Shown here piece after piece: positions 31,791 to 42,700 of a stretch of DNA of 64,000 bases (position 1 is the stretch's first letter; every line of letters starts with the position of its first letter). The DNA is from Lepisosteus oculatus (lineage: Eukaryota > Chordata > Actinopteri > Semionotiformes > Lepisosteidae): NCBI RefSeq assembly GCF_040954835.1, contig NC_090699.1, positions 15,183,817 through 15,247,816 on the forward strand, given 5' to 3'. Both the position numbers and the translations under genes were made by a program. The notes beneath the pieces were generated by a model. That model ran no database searches and was not told where the DNA came from. It saw only the letters and a program-made list of their open reading frames with translations.

Positions 31791-34700
31791 CTCTGAAGCC
31801 GGGACTCTGTGCGTGAGAGTCGCCCCGCTTGCAAGATGCCGGAAAGTGGTGAAGTTGTTAACCTGCCGCCGACCACGTTCACTGTGACGCTGGCTGCTGC
31901 AGAACTGCCTGTGAACTCCACACAGACCTGGGTTTGTTTCATTAGTCCGATGGCGAACTAATGACACAGACCTGTTGCGAAAACTGAGGGTGCCTTATCA
32001 GTCACTGAAATGCATTTCTCTGACCCGAGCCTTAAACCTCACGCACGTCGTGTTGACGAGAGGTGGCGCGGCGGGCGGTACCTGGCGCCTTTCTCAATCA
32101 AAGACGGGCCGGGTGGCAGAGAACAGCGAGACCGAGGGGTACATGTGAAGTGGGCTTCGTGTGTGACCTCCCCGAGTGTTGATGTCCAGTCCCGTGTACA
32201 TCCGCGTCATGCCAAGAACTTTTTTCCACGGGACAATATTAGGGCTCCCCCTACCGACAATCTTCTCTCTTTGCTTTTAACATTAAATATGGCTTAGGAA
32301 TTGAGACTTGAATCTTTTTTTTTTTCCCTTGCCAGTTTGAATAACTCCCTTGCATTAAGGTCCTTTCAGCTGCCCCTTGTGTATTTCGTTGTAGCTGTCT
32401 CTCTCTCTCTCTTGACTGTGGCGACAGTGAAAACCGTCTCTTGTCAAAGCTGTCTTGTCTGAGACTCCCAAACAGTCGCCTCTCCTGCATGAGTCAGCTG
32501 TCTTTGCTGGATGTCATTCCAGTGCTGTTTCTCTCAGCGTCTGCAGTCCAAGTCTTTTCCGTTAGCCATCTTCAATGATTGCAGTGCTTCTTCTGTTGTG
32601 GCTCTGGGGCTCGGGATCAGCGCCTGTGTGCTGGAAGGTTGCTGGTTCGTATCCCTCAGCCGGCAGAGGAATCCTACTCTATTGGGCCCCTGAGCGAGGC
32701 CCTTCACCCCAGCTGCTCCAGGGGTGCTGTATAAATGGCTGACCCTGCACTCTGACCCCCAGCTTCTCTCCCTCTGTCTGTGTGTCTCATGGAGAGCAAG
32801 CTGGGGTCTGTATAAAAGACAAGTAGTTGTATATGGCCAATAAAGTGATCTGATCTTATCCTTGTAACTCTTCAGAAAGCGGTCCTCGATCCGTGTACAA
32901 TGTGCTTGTGTTTGCTCGGCTTGTGGCTTTGACTTCTAGAGCCAGACCTCTATACCTCCGAGCTCTCGTTAACATCCCCCAAACTCTCAGAGGAGCCTGG
33001 TCAGAGGTTTCTTAACAGCCGAGCACACACACACACACTGCAGACACATGAAGACCAGCTCGATGCTCGATGCTGACAATCGGAGAAGGCGGTGCTGCCA
33101 TCTTGTGGAATAATAAGCCATAGCGCCCCACTCTAACTTTCTCTGTGATGAGGTGAGGATGAGGCAGATAGGTATGGTCAATTTGGCCATGACACCAGAG
33201 CGACGCCCCTCCTCTTTTTGAGAAACGCCCTGGGAGTTTTAATGACATCTCATCCGAAGGAAGGCACTTTTTTACAGTATAGCGTCCCGTCACTATACCG
33301 GGGCATGAGGACCCACCCAGACCGGCAGTAACATCCGCTTTCCCGGGAGTCTCCCCTCCAGGTACTGACCAGGCTCACGCCTGCTGAGCTCCAGTGGGCT
33401 GCCAGCTGTGAGCTGCAGGGGGATGTGGCCGCTGGCTGCCTCGCAGTGCTGGGGCCCAGATCTGTGGAGCTGTCTGCATGGCATTGTCATGTTCGCTTGG
33501 TATTTGCCTGGGTTTCCTCCCACGGTCCAAAGACAGGCTGGGGGGTTCATTGGCGTCCGGGAGAATTGGCCCTGGTATGAGTGCGTCTCTGTGTCTGCCA
33601 GCCCTGTGATGGACGAGCGTCCTGTCCAGGGTGTACCCTGCCCTGCACCTGTTGCTTGCTGGGATAGACTCCAGCTCTCCCTCAGTCCGGTCCTGGAGAA
33701 TGCCGTTAGAAGGTGGGTGGGTGACCTGAAAGCCATGCAGTCTCCTGTGTTTCTTCCTGTGGTCTGCGCTGTGAATGCTGTGCGTGACCATGTTGTTTCT
33801 TGCCGCCCGCAGGACAGGAGCCGGCTTACTGCGGCGCCAAGGCCGCGGTGGTGACGCCGGCGTACCCGGACATCGTCCACATCATCGTCACCCCCCGGCC
33901 CTTCCCCGCCTCGGAGCAGGAGGCCTCGTTCGCGGCCGCCACCCTGGCCGGCGTGGCCAACGAGCACGATTACGAGCCCCTCGCGCCCCCCGGCTGCCCC
34001 AGAGGGGGCCCTGTCGAGGAGGAGGAGGAGGAGGAAGAGGAGGGGGACGAGGGGTATTACAACGGCGTCTCCGATTCCCAACCGGCCGCGGGACAGGGCG
34101 AGCCCGGCGTCCTGCTCCTGGCCCCCGTCTCCCACCCCGCGGGGGTTCCCGAGGACCAGAAGAGACCGCCGCCGCCGCCCGCAGACGGGAAGCCCTACGG
34201 CTGCGGCGCCTGCGGCAAGAGCTTCGGCCAGGCCCAGCAGCTGTGGCGCCACCAGCGGGCCCACGCGGGCAAGCTGCGCCACCTCTGCCAGCAGTGCGGC
34301 AAGAGCTTCGGCCAGCGGGGGCACCTGGTGGCGCACCTGCGCTCGCACACGGGGGAGCGTCCCTTCGGCTGCGGGGCCTGCGGCAAGCGCTTCAGCCGGC
34401 CCGAGACCCTGAAGAAGCACCAGAGCGTGCACTCGGGCGTCACGCCCTACGCCTGCCCCCAGTGCTGGAAGAGCTTCAGCCGCGGGGACTACCTCAAGTC
34501 CCATCTCGCCACCCACGCGGCGCTCAAATCCCACCTCTGCCCCCACTGCGGCAAGGCCTTCGCCCAGGCCAAGCAGGTGAAGATCCACGAGCGCGTGCAC
34601 ACGGGCGAGAGGCCCTACTCCTGCCCCGTGTGCCAGAAGGCCTTCAGCCAGCTGGCCGCCCTCAGCGTCCACAAGCGCATCCACACGGGCGAGAGGCCCC

Positions 34701-35272
34701 ACGCCTGCGCCCAGTGCGGGAAGCGCTTCGGCACCCTGGGGGCCCTGCAGGTGCACCGCCGCACCCACTCGGACGACAAGCCCTTCTCCTGCACCTCCTG
34801 CGCCAAGGCCTTCCGCACGGCCAAGCTGCTCAAGAGCCACCAGCGCACCCACACGGCGGAGAAGCCCTTCGGCTGCGGCGAGTGCGCCAAGGCCTTCAAG
34901 ACGGCGGCGGAGCTGCGGCTCCACCAGAGGGCGCACACGGGCGAGCGGCCCTACGGCTGCGAGCAGTGCGGCCGCACCTTCCACCGCGTGCACCACCTGG
35001 AGTACCACCGGCGCACCCACACGGGCGAGCGGCCCTACGTCTGCGACGTGTGCGGCAAGAGCTTCGGCCGCGCGCAGGTACTCAAGACCCACCGGCGCGT
35101 GCACACCGGCGAGGCGCCCTACGCCTGCCCCGAGTGCGGGCTGAGCTTCAAGCAGCTGGGGAACCTGCGCTCCCACCAGCGCTCCCACGCCCGCCCCGCC
35201 CAGCCCGCTGGCGGGGGGGCGGGGCAAGCGGACGCCGGGGGGGCCGCGGCGGCGGCGGCTCCGCCCCTCTAG
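31459..35272 (+). CDS. C2H2 zinc-finger protein 2, 12 fingers (two coding exons)
   Basis: Probable sequence-specific DNA-binding regulator. Exons 31459-31759 and 33813-35272 join in phase 1 (donor GTAAGA, acceptor CCCGCAG), giving 586 residues. Exon 1 starts MEGPVYISAFESQLSSFMDC and is helical with a heptad pattern, like gene 1 and other fish C2H2 proteins. Exon 2 opens with a linker containing an acidic EEEEEEEEE run, then 12 tandem fingers from YGCGACGKSF to YACPECGLSF. All have C-x2-C-x12-H-x3-H. Linkers are mostly TGERP, with exceptions after fingers 1, 3, 4, 7 and 8 (for example AALKS, SDDKP), which may split the array into blocks. Coding GC is very high, so the antisense strand is also open. 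Orthology is not assigned. Confidence 0.88.
32585..32862 (+). mobile_element. tRNA-headed SINE (family 2), zinc-finger gene 2 intron
   Basis: Forward copy: GGAAGGTTGCTGGTTCGTAT (B-box-like), TATTGGGCCCCTGAGCGAGG, GCTGCTCCAGGGGTGCTGTA and the end AATAAAGTGATCTGATC. Confidence 0.8.
33173..33430 (-). mobile_element. Partial 5S-type SINE, zinc-finger gene 2 intron
   Basis: Reverse orientation: body segment TCAATTTGGCCATGAC to GGGGCATGAGGACCC, then the 5S-derived head from CTCCCCTCCAGGTACTGACC to GCTGCAGGGGGATGTGGCC. The 3' tail is absent and an internal part is deleted near 33330. The family 1 SINE follows directly. Confidence 0.75.
33431..33720 (+). mobile_element. tRNA-headed SINE (family 1), zinc-finger gene 2 intron
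   Basis: Forward copy: GCTGCCTCGCAGTGCTGGGG, CCCACGGTCCAAAGACAGG, TTGCTTGCTGGGATAGACTC and the end GCCGTTAGAAGGTGGGTGG. It ends about 95 bp before the exon 2 acceptor. Confidence 0.75.
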
Positions 35273-35630
35273 GGGCTCCATGTTTTTCCGGCGCTCGAGG
35301 GCGCGCGCCGCCCGTGATCCGACTCGGTCTCGCGTTGGCAGTTTTTGGTTCTGATCTCTCTCGACGGGGCCTGCGTCTCGCCTTCAGAGCCCTGCCGGTA
35401 CCGGAGGGGCCTTTTGCCCGTGTGCTCTGCAAAAAAGACGATTTGTGCGGTGCCCGTGGTGCCGTTTCTTTAACACGGGGAGGGCTGGCGGGGGTGACGG
35501 CCAGTCTAGATCCGGTGAGGCGCAGCGACCCTGGGTTCAGTTCCGGAGCTGGGGTGCTGTCTGTGTGGAGTTTGGATGTTCTCTCCAGGTTGGTGTGGGT
35601 TGCCTCTGGATTCCTCCCACAGTAGGTTAA

Positions 35631-36134
35631 AGGGGAACTGGAGCGCTACTTTTAGACTCTGGGGTGAAAAAGAATCGCCATAAAGGTTTTACATCGCCAA
35701 ATAGACAACATTTCCAGGTATGTGCAGCGTCAGATTCTCCGTTTCAGAGCACAGTAACAGTTTTCAGTGATGTGTGTGGTCCTATGACACTGTAATCAAG
35801 CAGGCTTGTGAATAGAACTCTTTTAGTCCGATAGAAATATTACTCTCCACTTTGGGACTGTTTTGCTTACAAATACTACTTGCTCGTTAACTCTGCATGC
35901 ATGACATAAGTCACTGTTGTGACTAGTGAGCAGGAAGGGCCACATCACGTCATAATTCCTGGGGACTCGGATGCAAGTTTGCAATAACATGTCGACTTAC
36001 AGTACTTTCACAAACTTTATGATTCCGAGCTTAATTCGGAACGGGTAAATTCATTTTTCTTTAACGTCAATGAATTTCTTTTGTTTCTGAGATTCTGAGA
36101 AACTGGTCTGAGAAACTGGGACTGCAGTTCCCCT
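35631..36134. mobile_element. TTAA-flanked MITE, piggyBac-like
   Basis: 504 bp bounded by TTAA on both sides (35627-35630 and 36135-36138). Terminal inverted repeats are AGGGGAACTG and CAGTTCCCCT. The host SINE has a single TTAA at this point in other copies. TTAA duplication is the signature of piggyBac-superfamily transposases. No coding region is present, so the element is non-autonomous. Confidence 0.7.
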
Positions 36135-36269
36135 TTAATTTGGGAAAACCTGGTGTGAGAGAGTCTGTGTGTATGTGCCCTGCAGTGTGCTGGCTTCCTG
36201 TCCACAGGTGTATCCCACCTTGTTAAAGTAGTTAACTAGTAGGCGCTCTGCCCCCTACTAGTTAAAGTA

Positions 36270-36550
36270 GGGGAGGAGCGGTGGCTCTGTGGCTCAGGAT
36301 CTGTGCCTGTGGCTGGAAGGTTGCCGGTTCAAATCCTGCAGCCGGCAGAGGAATCCTACTCTGTTGGGCCCCTGAGCGAGGCCCTTCACCCCAGCTGCTC
36401 CAGGGGTGCTGTATAAATGGCTGAACCTGCGCTCTGACCCCCAGCTTCTCTACCCCTGTCTGTGTGTCTCATGGAGAGCAAGCTGGGGTCTGCGAAAAGA
36501 TGAATTCCTAATGCGAGAAATTGTATAGGGCTAATAAAGCAACATTATTA
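36270..36550 (+). mobile_element. tRNA-headed SINE (family 2) nested in the family 1 SINE
   Basis: Full-length forward copy: GGAGCGGTGGCTCTGTGGCT, GGAAGGTTGCCGGTTCAAAT, GGGCCCCTGAGCGAGGCCC and the end GGCTAATAAAGC with a short ATTATT tail. Confidence 0.8.
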
Positions 36551-36748
36551 TTTTTATTGGGCCTGTTTCTGGCTGGGATAGACTCCTCCACAACCCTGAA
36601 TTGGAAGAAGCGGTTTGAAAATGGATGGATGCGAGAGGTTGAGTGTTTCACTGCTGGTACGACAGATAGGGCTGTTGCTCATTCTCAGTTGCTCATTCTC
36701 AGTGTGTCGCAGTTTCATGCTAGTTGAAGCAGTGAGCCGCGTCCGCAT

Positions 36749-36852
36749 GCACAGGAACAAGTCAAGGTTTATTCCAGGCAGAAAAGAGAAGAAAATAAAC
36801 GTTTTGGCTGTGGAGCCTTCTTTGACACCTGTCTGCTTGTTCCTTTACAGTT
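36749..36852 (-). mobile_element. Decayed Penelope-like terminus
   Basis: CACAGGAACAAGTCAAGG, GGTTTATTCCAGGCAGAAAA and GGAGCCTTCTTTGACACCTG correspond to the terminal block of the copies at 8389 and 20581, ending with TTGTTCCTTTACAG. The ribozyme core is degraded (CAAAGAAGG instead of CTGAAGAAGG). Confidence 0.55.
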
Positions 36853-37587
36853 CCATTTTGCCATATTTGTGTCTGTGTCTGAACACCACACCTGTATTGG
36901 GGTAAAAGGGGTGACTCTACAGTGCATTTCAAAAAGACTGAAAGACAAAGTGGAAAAACAGCCGACCACAGCGAGATACACTGAACAATCCTTTATCTCT
37001 TTATTCGTTTTTTTTTTTATTTCACACACTTAAAAAAGACAGCATCTGCATAGAGTTGTCATCTTATAGATTGAGGGAAAGAAGGAAGGAGAGAGGGGGG
37101 AAAATACTGGCACGTCACACTAACTAAACAGAACAGGGGGAACAGCAGTACGCGAGAGAGAGAGAGAGGGACAGAGAGAGAGTTACAATACAGTACGCGC
37201 ACACGCACACACACGGAAACGGAAAAGAAAAACGGGACACGAGTTCGCTGTTCGGTTCCCGTCAAAGTCGCAGAGTCTCGTTTTGTTTTTTTCTCTGTAT
37301 TCTTCCGCATTTCCCCCACCCTCCCCCGTGTCGGGGAGTGAGCGTGGAGCTGCCCGGGGTGCTGATGACCAGTCTGCTGCTGCAGCAAGGGGCTGGTGTA
37401 GCAGCGCTTTCACGCTCGGACGCGGGGCGACGCGGGGGTGGCGGGGCAGGGGGGGGCTGGTTCTAACGAGCAAGCGACAGCGGGGGGGGGAGGCCGGCCG
37501 TGACAGACGGGCCCAGGCCGAGGCAGGGAGATCGACAGCCCAGAGCAGAGCGAAACGTGCTTCCCAAGTGAGGTATGTTCGACGTCA

Positions 37588-37875
37588 GGTAACACTTTAT
37601 TTTAGGTGGGTGTGGTTAGGCACTTATTAGCTCTTATTAGTGGGCACAACACACACACACAAAAAAAAGTCTCTTTATGATTTGTAACTGCCTAAAGTAT
37701 GCCTCCTCATAAATATTATTAATGAAGTAAAATAGAGTGGGCGTGTATTACTTACAAAATACCTTCACTGATGAGAGTTGCACACGTTTGCAACCCGTGA
37801 TGTGTTAAGTGCTGGTATGCTCAGTAGAAGAGCTAATACTGACCTTCTAGTTCACACGTATAATAAAGCATTACC
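37588..37875. mobile_element. Candidate MITE with GGTAA(C/T)(A/G)CTTTATT ends
   Basis: The left end GGTAACACTTTATTTTA and right end (reverse complement) GGTAATGCTTTATTATA match at most positions. Both flanks contain GACGT, compatible with an imperfect 8-bp duplication as made by hAT transposases. There is no coding region. The purine-rich stretch at 37060-37560 to its left has no recognised content. Confidence 0.5.
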
Positions 37876-39084
37876 AGACGTTGGTGGCGCTGATCTAGAA
37901 AGGGACAGGGTCTCGAGAGGGACCGGGAATTGTCTTTCCAGACGAGCCTGCTCTTTGGAAACCCAGCGGAAGGGGGAGGGGGGTTGGGATAAAGTTCCTG
38001 GGGGCAGCAGCCTGAGGGATGGCCACAGGCAGGGAGAGGGGAGGGTCCGGGATGAAAGCTGGGAATGAATGGGAGAGGCGTCGGGGAAGACCGCTGTTAG
38101 GAACTCGGGGGTCCCTGCGCGTGGGGAGGCTAGCTGGGAAGCACTTTGGAGTTCGACCCAGATGGAATTGCATCCCGTAGTAGCAAACCTGGCTCATGGG
38201 CTTTTCTGCAGCATCTGGTTCTGCTGGGGCGCTGGTTTAGTCCCGCACGTCGGCCGACTTTGAGACTTTGACGGGAACGTGACTTTTTTTTTTCAATAGG
38301 TCCATACACTGACATGCAAATCTGTTTTTGGAAGTATTTACAGTAATTACAAGACACGAAATTCCAATTCAGTTTCGACAAGAGTTTGCGAGCATTCAGT
38401 TTGTAACATAACGTCTTATTTTGAAACGAGAATTATTAGAATCATCAGAGTTAATAATGGTTTACTTCAGCCTTTTCTTTATTTTTTCCATTCCTTCCCT
38501 CTGTTTTGCATTGTCCACTGTCTTTTGTCACAACAAATCCTTCTCTTCCCCCCCCCCAGCCCCACCCTCTTCCCCCCGACACACACGCTCAGACACACAC
38601 ACACACACGTGCCTTGAGAGTGGATGATACTGATGGAAACTCATAATACTGAAACACAACGATGGACAGATCTGGGCTCTTCTCCTGGACAGAGAAGCTC
38701 AAGTCATTATGTGAGGAGGTGAGGGATCATTTTCTAAAAAACGGGATCGCTGGGGGTAAGACTGGACGCAGATCTGGAGACACCCGTGACGCTGTGTGGG
38801 TTTTCCCTCCGTCACGACGATCCCTGCGTTACACTCCTGCACCAACAGGATGCCTGGATGAGCCAGAGTTGTGTGCTCTGGGACCATGGGGAACCCCCTG
38901 TGTCTGGGTTTTTGCTCCACCCAAGATCTGCATCACAGGCTAATTTTCGGCCTGAGGTCTTTTTTTTTTTAATCTTCTTTCAGCTAAGTGTGCTAGTTGG
39001 CGACTTTCAAGGCTGCCCTTGGTCACGTGCTCGAGATGAAGCCTGAGCGATTGGAATTAAGCGTAAGGAAGGACACTGATGCTG

Positions 39085-39310
39085 TGTGGGTGTGCCCGAT
39101 AGGATGCCACGCCCACCCTGGATGTGTCCGATATAATGCCACGCCCACCCTGGGTGTGTCCGATATAATGCCACGCCCACTCTGGGTTGTGTCTGATACG
39201 ACATCACTCCTACCATGGATGTGACTGATTCGGCGCCACGCCCACTGTGGGCATCTGATGGTGACATTTCCAAAGCGGGCGTGTCTGATACAGTGTCACT
39301 CCAACCTGTT
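39085..39310. repeat. Short tandem repeat, about 35-38 bp unit
   Basis: About six diverged copies of GTGTC(C/T)GATA(T/C)AATGCC followed by ACGCCCAC(C/T)CTGG. The middle units are closest to one another. Confidence 0.75.
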
Positions 39311-39533
39311 TCTTCGTCTTTATCCAGACATCCGTCCAGGGTCACAGGGGAGCATGACACTCTCCTGGCCAGCTTTAGCTTGATATAAGAGAGCACATTC
39401 TTATTTCGCAAGTTGAGGACAGACTGCTTCAAGTCCTTTGTGCTGAAGGGGATGGAAATACTGCTCTTCAACAGAGGAATTTTGGAAACCAGGGTCTGAG
39501 CACAGAAAAAGACTTAAAAGCTGACCAGTCATT

Positions 39534-39700
39534 GGCTCTGGTGTGAGGGTGAGCATGTCTGTGTCTGACTGCCCAGCAGTGGACTGGTGTCCCATCCAAG
39601 GTGTAGCCTGCCTTGTGCTCATTGCTTGCTGGGATAGACTCCGGCTCCCCTGCGACCCTGAATTGGAAGAAGCTGTTTAGAAAATTGCTGGATGGGTCAG
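39534..39700 (+). mobile_element. 3' half of a tRNA-headed SINE (family 1)
   Basis: Forward fragment: CAGCAGTGGACTGGTGTCCC, TTGCTTGCTGGGATAGACTC and TTGGAAGAAGC, ending TTGCTGGATGG. Confidence 0.75.
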
Positions 39701-42700
39701 TGACGAAGCAAGAGCATGAACCGGCTGACACAAATGTCCTCCTTATTAATTAGAACCCCTAATTAGAGTATAGATTTAGAGCTTTAGCTATATGAGACAT
39801 ATATCCGTACTACCTAGCCAGCACTGGCAGACGGGAGAACCAGCAGAGTGGTTACAGGCCTCAAACATTATCCCGGCCCCCTCACACTTTCATGTGCTCG
39901 CATGGATATTTCTCATAGACGCCCCAGACCTGAGGCAGAGGGGAAGTCTGGCACCGCAGAAAGGCTCCAAACACTGTGCGACAAAAGAATGCCCCCCCCA
40001 CCAATCAGTGCTCACCCCTGTACCCATGGCTCTGGTGCCTGCTTTTCCAGGGATGGCACAGGGGTGCCCTGTTCCAGCTCGGAATCCGGCTGGATGAACT
40101 CCGCAGCATCACCAGAGCTGGGGCCGGGATCGTGACTTTCCGGGAAAGACTGCAGACTATCACAAATATTGTGATGTGCTAGTGTTCAAAGCCAAGAGGC
40201 ACGTCAATATCTGATGAATCCGGTAGAGAAAAGGAAACCTGTCTCAGCGTCACTGTGCTCCTTCCCACAGAACACTAGATGCACCTGTAATTAGAGACCC
40301 TATTGCTGACATGGCTCTGTAGATAGCTGCCAACACACTGGCGGTGGCTAATCAATCACCGTGAACCTACAGGATCGGAGTTCGATTCCCTTATTGTAAG
40401 AAACCAGGCAGGTAAAAGCAGAAGAAACCCGTGGTCTTCTCTGGCAGCTGGAGTGGATTACGTTACGGATTCGTGATCTGATGCTGAAATTCCTGTACCA
40501 CGCGTGTGTGCCCTTCACCTTCTGGGGTCAATGTACGCTCTGTGCTTGTCTTGACGTGTATGGGAGCACAAGGGGTTGACCAGGGCTGTACTTGGATCCT
40601 CAAAGTCCCTGGAAGAAGTCTGTATTCAGATCGGGGATACATCTGTATCGCTTTTTACCTTCCGGCACCGCAGGTTTATGTGGAATCTGACGGAGGTCCT
40701 GGCGGCCTGTGTGGCTGTACTTCTACCAGAAGAGACGGGACGGAGACAGGAGACAGCTCCTGCCTGTCAGGCGTCATGAAGCCTGGTAGTGGCTATGAAC
40801 CGGCGACTGCACAGCCCGGGTTGCGGGACCTCAGAGCAGTGTTCCCAGCATGCTTATGGAACCGCCGGCTAATTGATTCGGTCAGGTGAAACCAATGAGG
40901 CTGATTCTTAGGATAGAAGTCACTGGGCGGCTCTAAAATTGTTATTTTTGAAAAGCGGGCATATTCTGCAATGTGCAGAATTTCTTAGCCCGTCAGAATC
41001 AGTTTTTTGTTCATGAAGATTCTAGCCTTGTTACTCTTCAACCATTGAATTCGTTACTTTTTACAGGAACGTTGGTATTCTTCTCATCCCTGTGCCTTAA
41101 GAATTGAACATGGACAGTGATCTTTGAGAATCAGAAGTGTTGTAAGGTGCCGATATTGTTAAAGCTGGTGCCAACGACAGAGAGAGACAAATCCCTCTCC
41201 TCTAACAGACCAAGTGAATCGTAAATGACCTGTCATGCAAACTTCCTGGTGCTTCAGGGGTACCAATCAAGGCTGCAACCTACTTTTACACCAGATGGAA
41301 AAAGCAAATCGATTCATATTGTAGTCGGACACAGGCACCTGTTGGCCTTGGCCCACTGGAACAGGCTTTCACATGTCTAAGCAGGCACACAGGGCAGCTG
41401 CAGCTTTACTAAGTAGCTAAGGTTATTGAAAGAGGACACATCTGCATCTCGCATCAGCTCAGGCCCTGGAGAACTGCCAGATAAAGAGGGGATCAAATCC
41501 CACCGCTGACACCACACTCTACAGAAAACACCTCGTATTATATTAGACAGCTGGAGCGACCGAGGTGAAAGACACAACACTGGGACCCCAATCCAAAACA
41601 ACCATCTGGTATAAGAATAGAGTCCAGAACCCTTCATTCCTTCTCCACAGTCACAGTCACTTGGACAGCAGGTCAGAAATAGCTGCAAGGCATGTTTGGT
41701 CAGAATTGGAAGACAAGTCTTTACGTCCGCGAAGGAGGAGCTGGGTAAACACAGGCGGGGACCCCTTGCCTTTATGTCACGATCTCTATTAAGACGTTGT
41801 GTCGGCTTCAAAGATCAAAAAGAGGCTCAAGGCCCGCGCAGCCCTGAAAGAACACGCCAAGTAAAAGAGAAGTTTCCGCAAAACCATGAAAGCCCCTGCC
41901 CTTCTCCACTGACCCTAACCTGCTTCAGTGGAGAAGCAGGTTAGATTTCAGATTACATCATGTCTTCTCCTACTTTTCTCATGCGGTGTGAGAAATGAAC
42001 CTTTCACAGTGCCCAGACTGAATACACGTGAAGCAAAAAGTAAGTGTTGCACTCAAAGTCGTTCCCCGCTTGATTAAAACGGCCATTTTAGAGGATAGCG
42101 ACCCTCTTTTACCAAACTCTCGGGCGAGGGTATAGACGCCCTCTCCTGTGCCCTGTGTCTGACCCTGGACTACCCAGGCAGTCGCAGACTCGGCTCTTCC
42201 CTGCTATGCTACCACTCATCTTCATTCCAGCTCTTCCTCAATGGCTGAATAGCTCTTTTTTCGCATCACAGGATTGAATTAAGCTATTGAAAGCACTGAT
42301 GAGACAGAGACTCCACAGTGTCAAAGGCAGAAAGACTCAGCGGTGCCTTCCCTCACCGAGCACCGTCAACATCCTCACATTCCCCAGTTCATTCAGTGAC
42401 TTGATCCACCTTCCGACCTCCACTTGGAACTCAGAACAAAGCTGGTCCGCAACACTTTCCCACTTTGCAACTTGCTGTAATTGTACAGTGAGCGACAACT
42501 TTGGAGCATGCTGTTGTACAAGACCGGGAGATTAAACCGATCTGTCGAGCATGTGAAGGTCACATTTATTCTCGGGGGTGGGAGGGAGGGGATGATGTAG
42601 AGACTTCTACTTTAAAACAGAATGCAGGGGATGATGGGGAGACTTCTTTTTCAAAACAATGCAAAGGATGGGGAGTGTAGTTTTAGCCCTGTTTGATGAC

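Larger units (their letters stand above)
35505..36635 (+). mobile_element. tRNA-headed SINE (family 1) carrying two nested insertions
   Basis: The parts are 35505-35630 (GGGTTCAGTTCCGGAGCTGG to AGTAGGTTAA), 36135-36230 (TTAATTTGGGAAAACC to GGTGTATCCCACCTTG) and 36555-36635 (CTGGCTGGGATAGACTCC to AAAATGGATGG). They read as one SINE once the inserts are removed. A short palindrome, CTACTAGTTAA against TTAACTAGTAG, lies at 36230-36268. Confidence 0.75.

Noticed and set aside
33293-35281. 662-codon open frame on the minus strand
   Set aside because: It is the antisense of the zinc-finger exon of gene 2. High GC and regular finger codons keep the opposite strand open. There is no recognisable domain.
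40506-40889. 127-codon open frame on the plus strand
   Set aside because: No domain, no splice context and ordinary composition. Expected by chance in a window this size.
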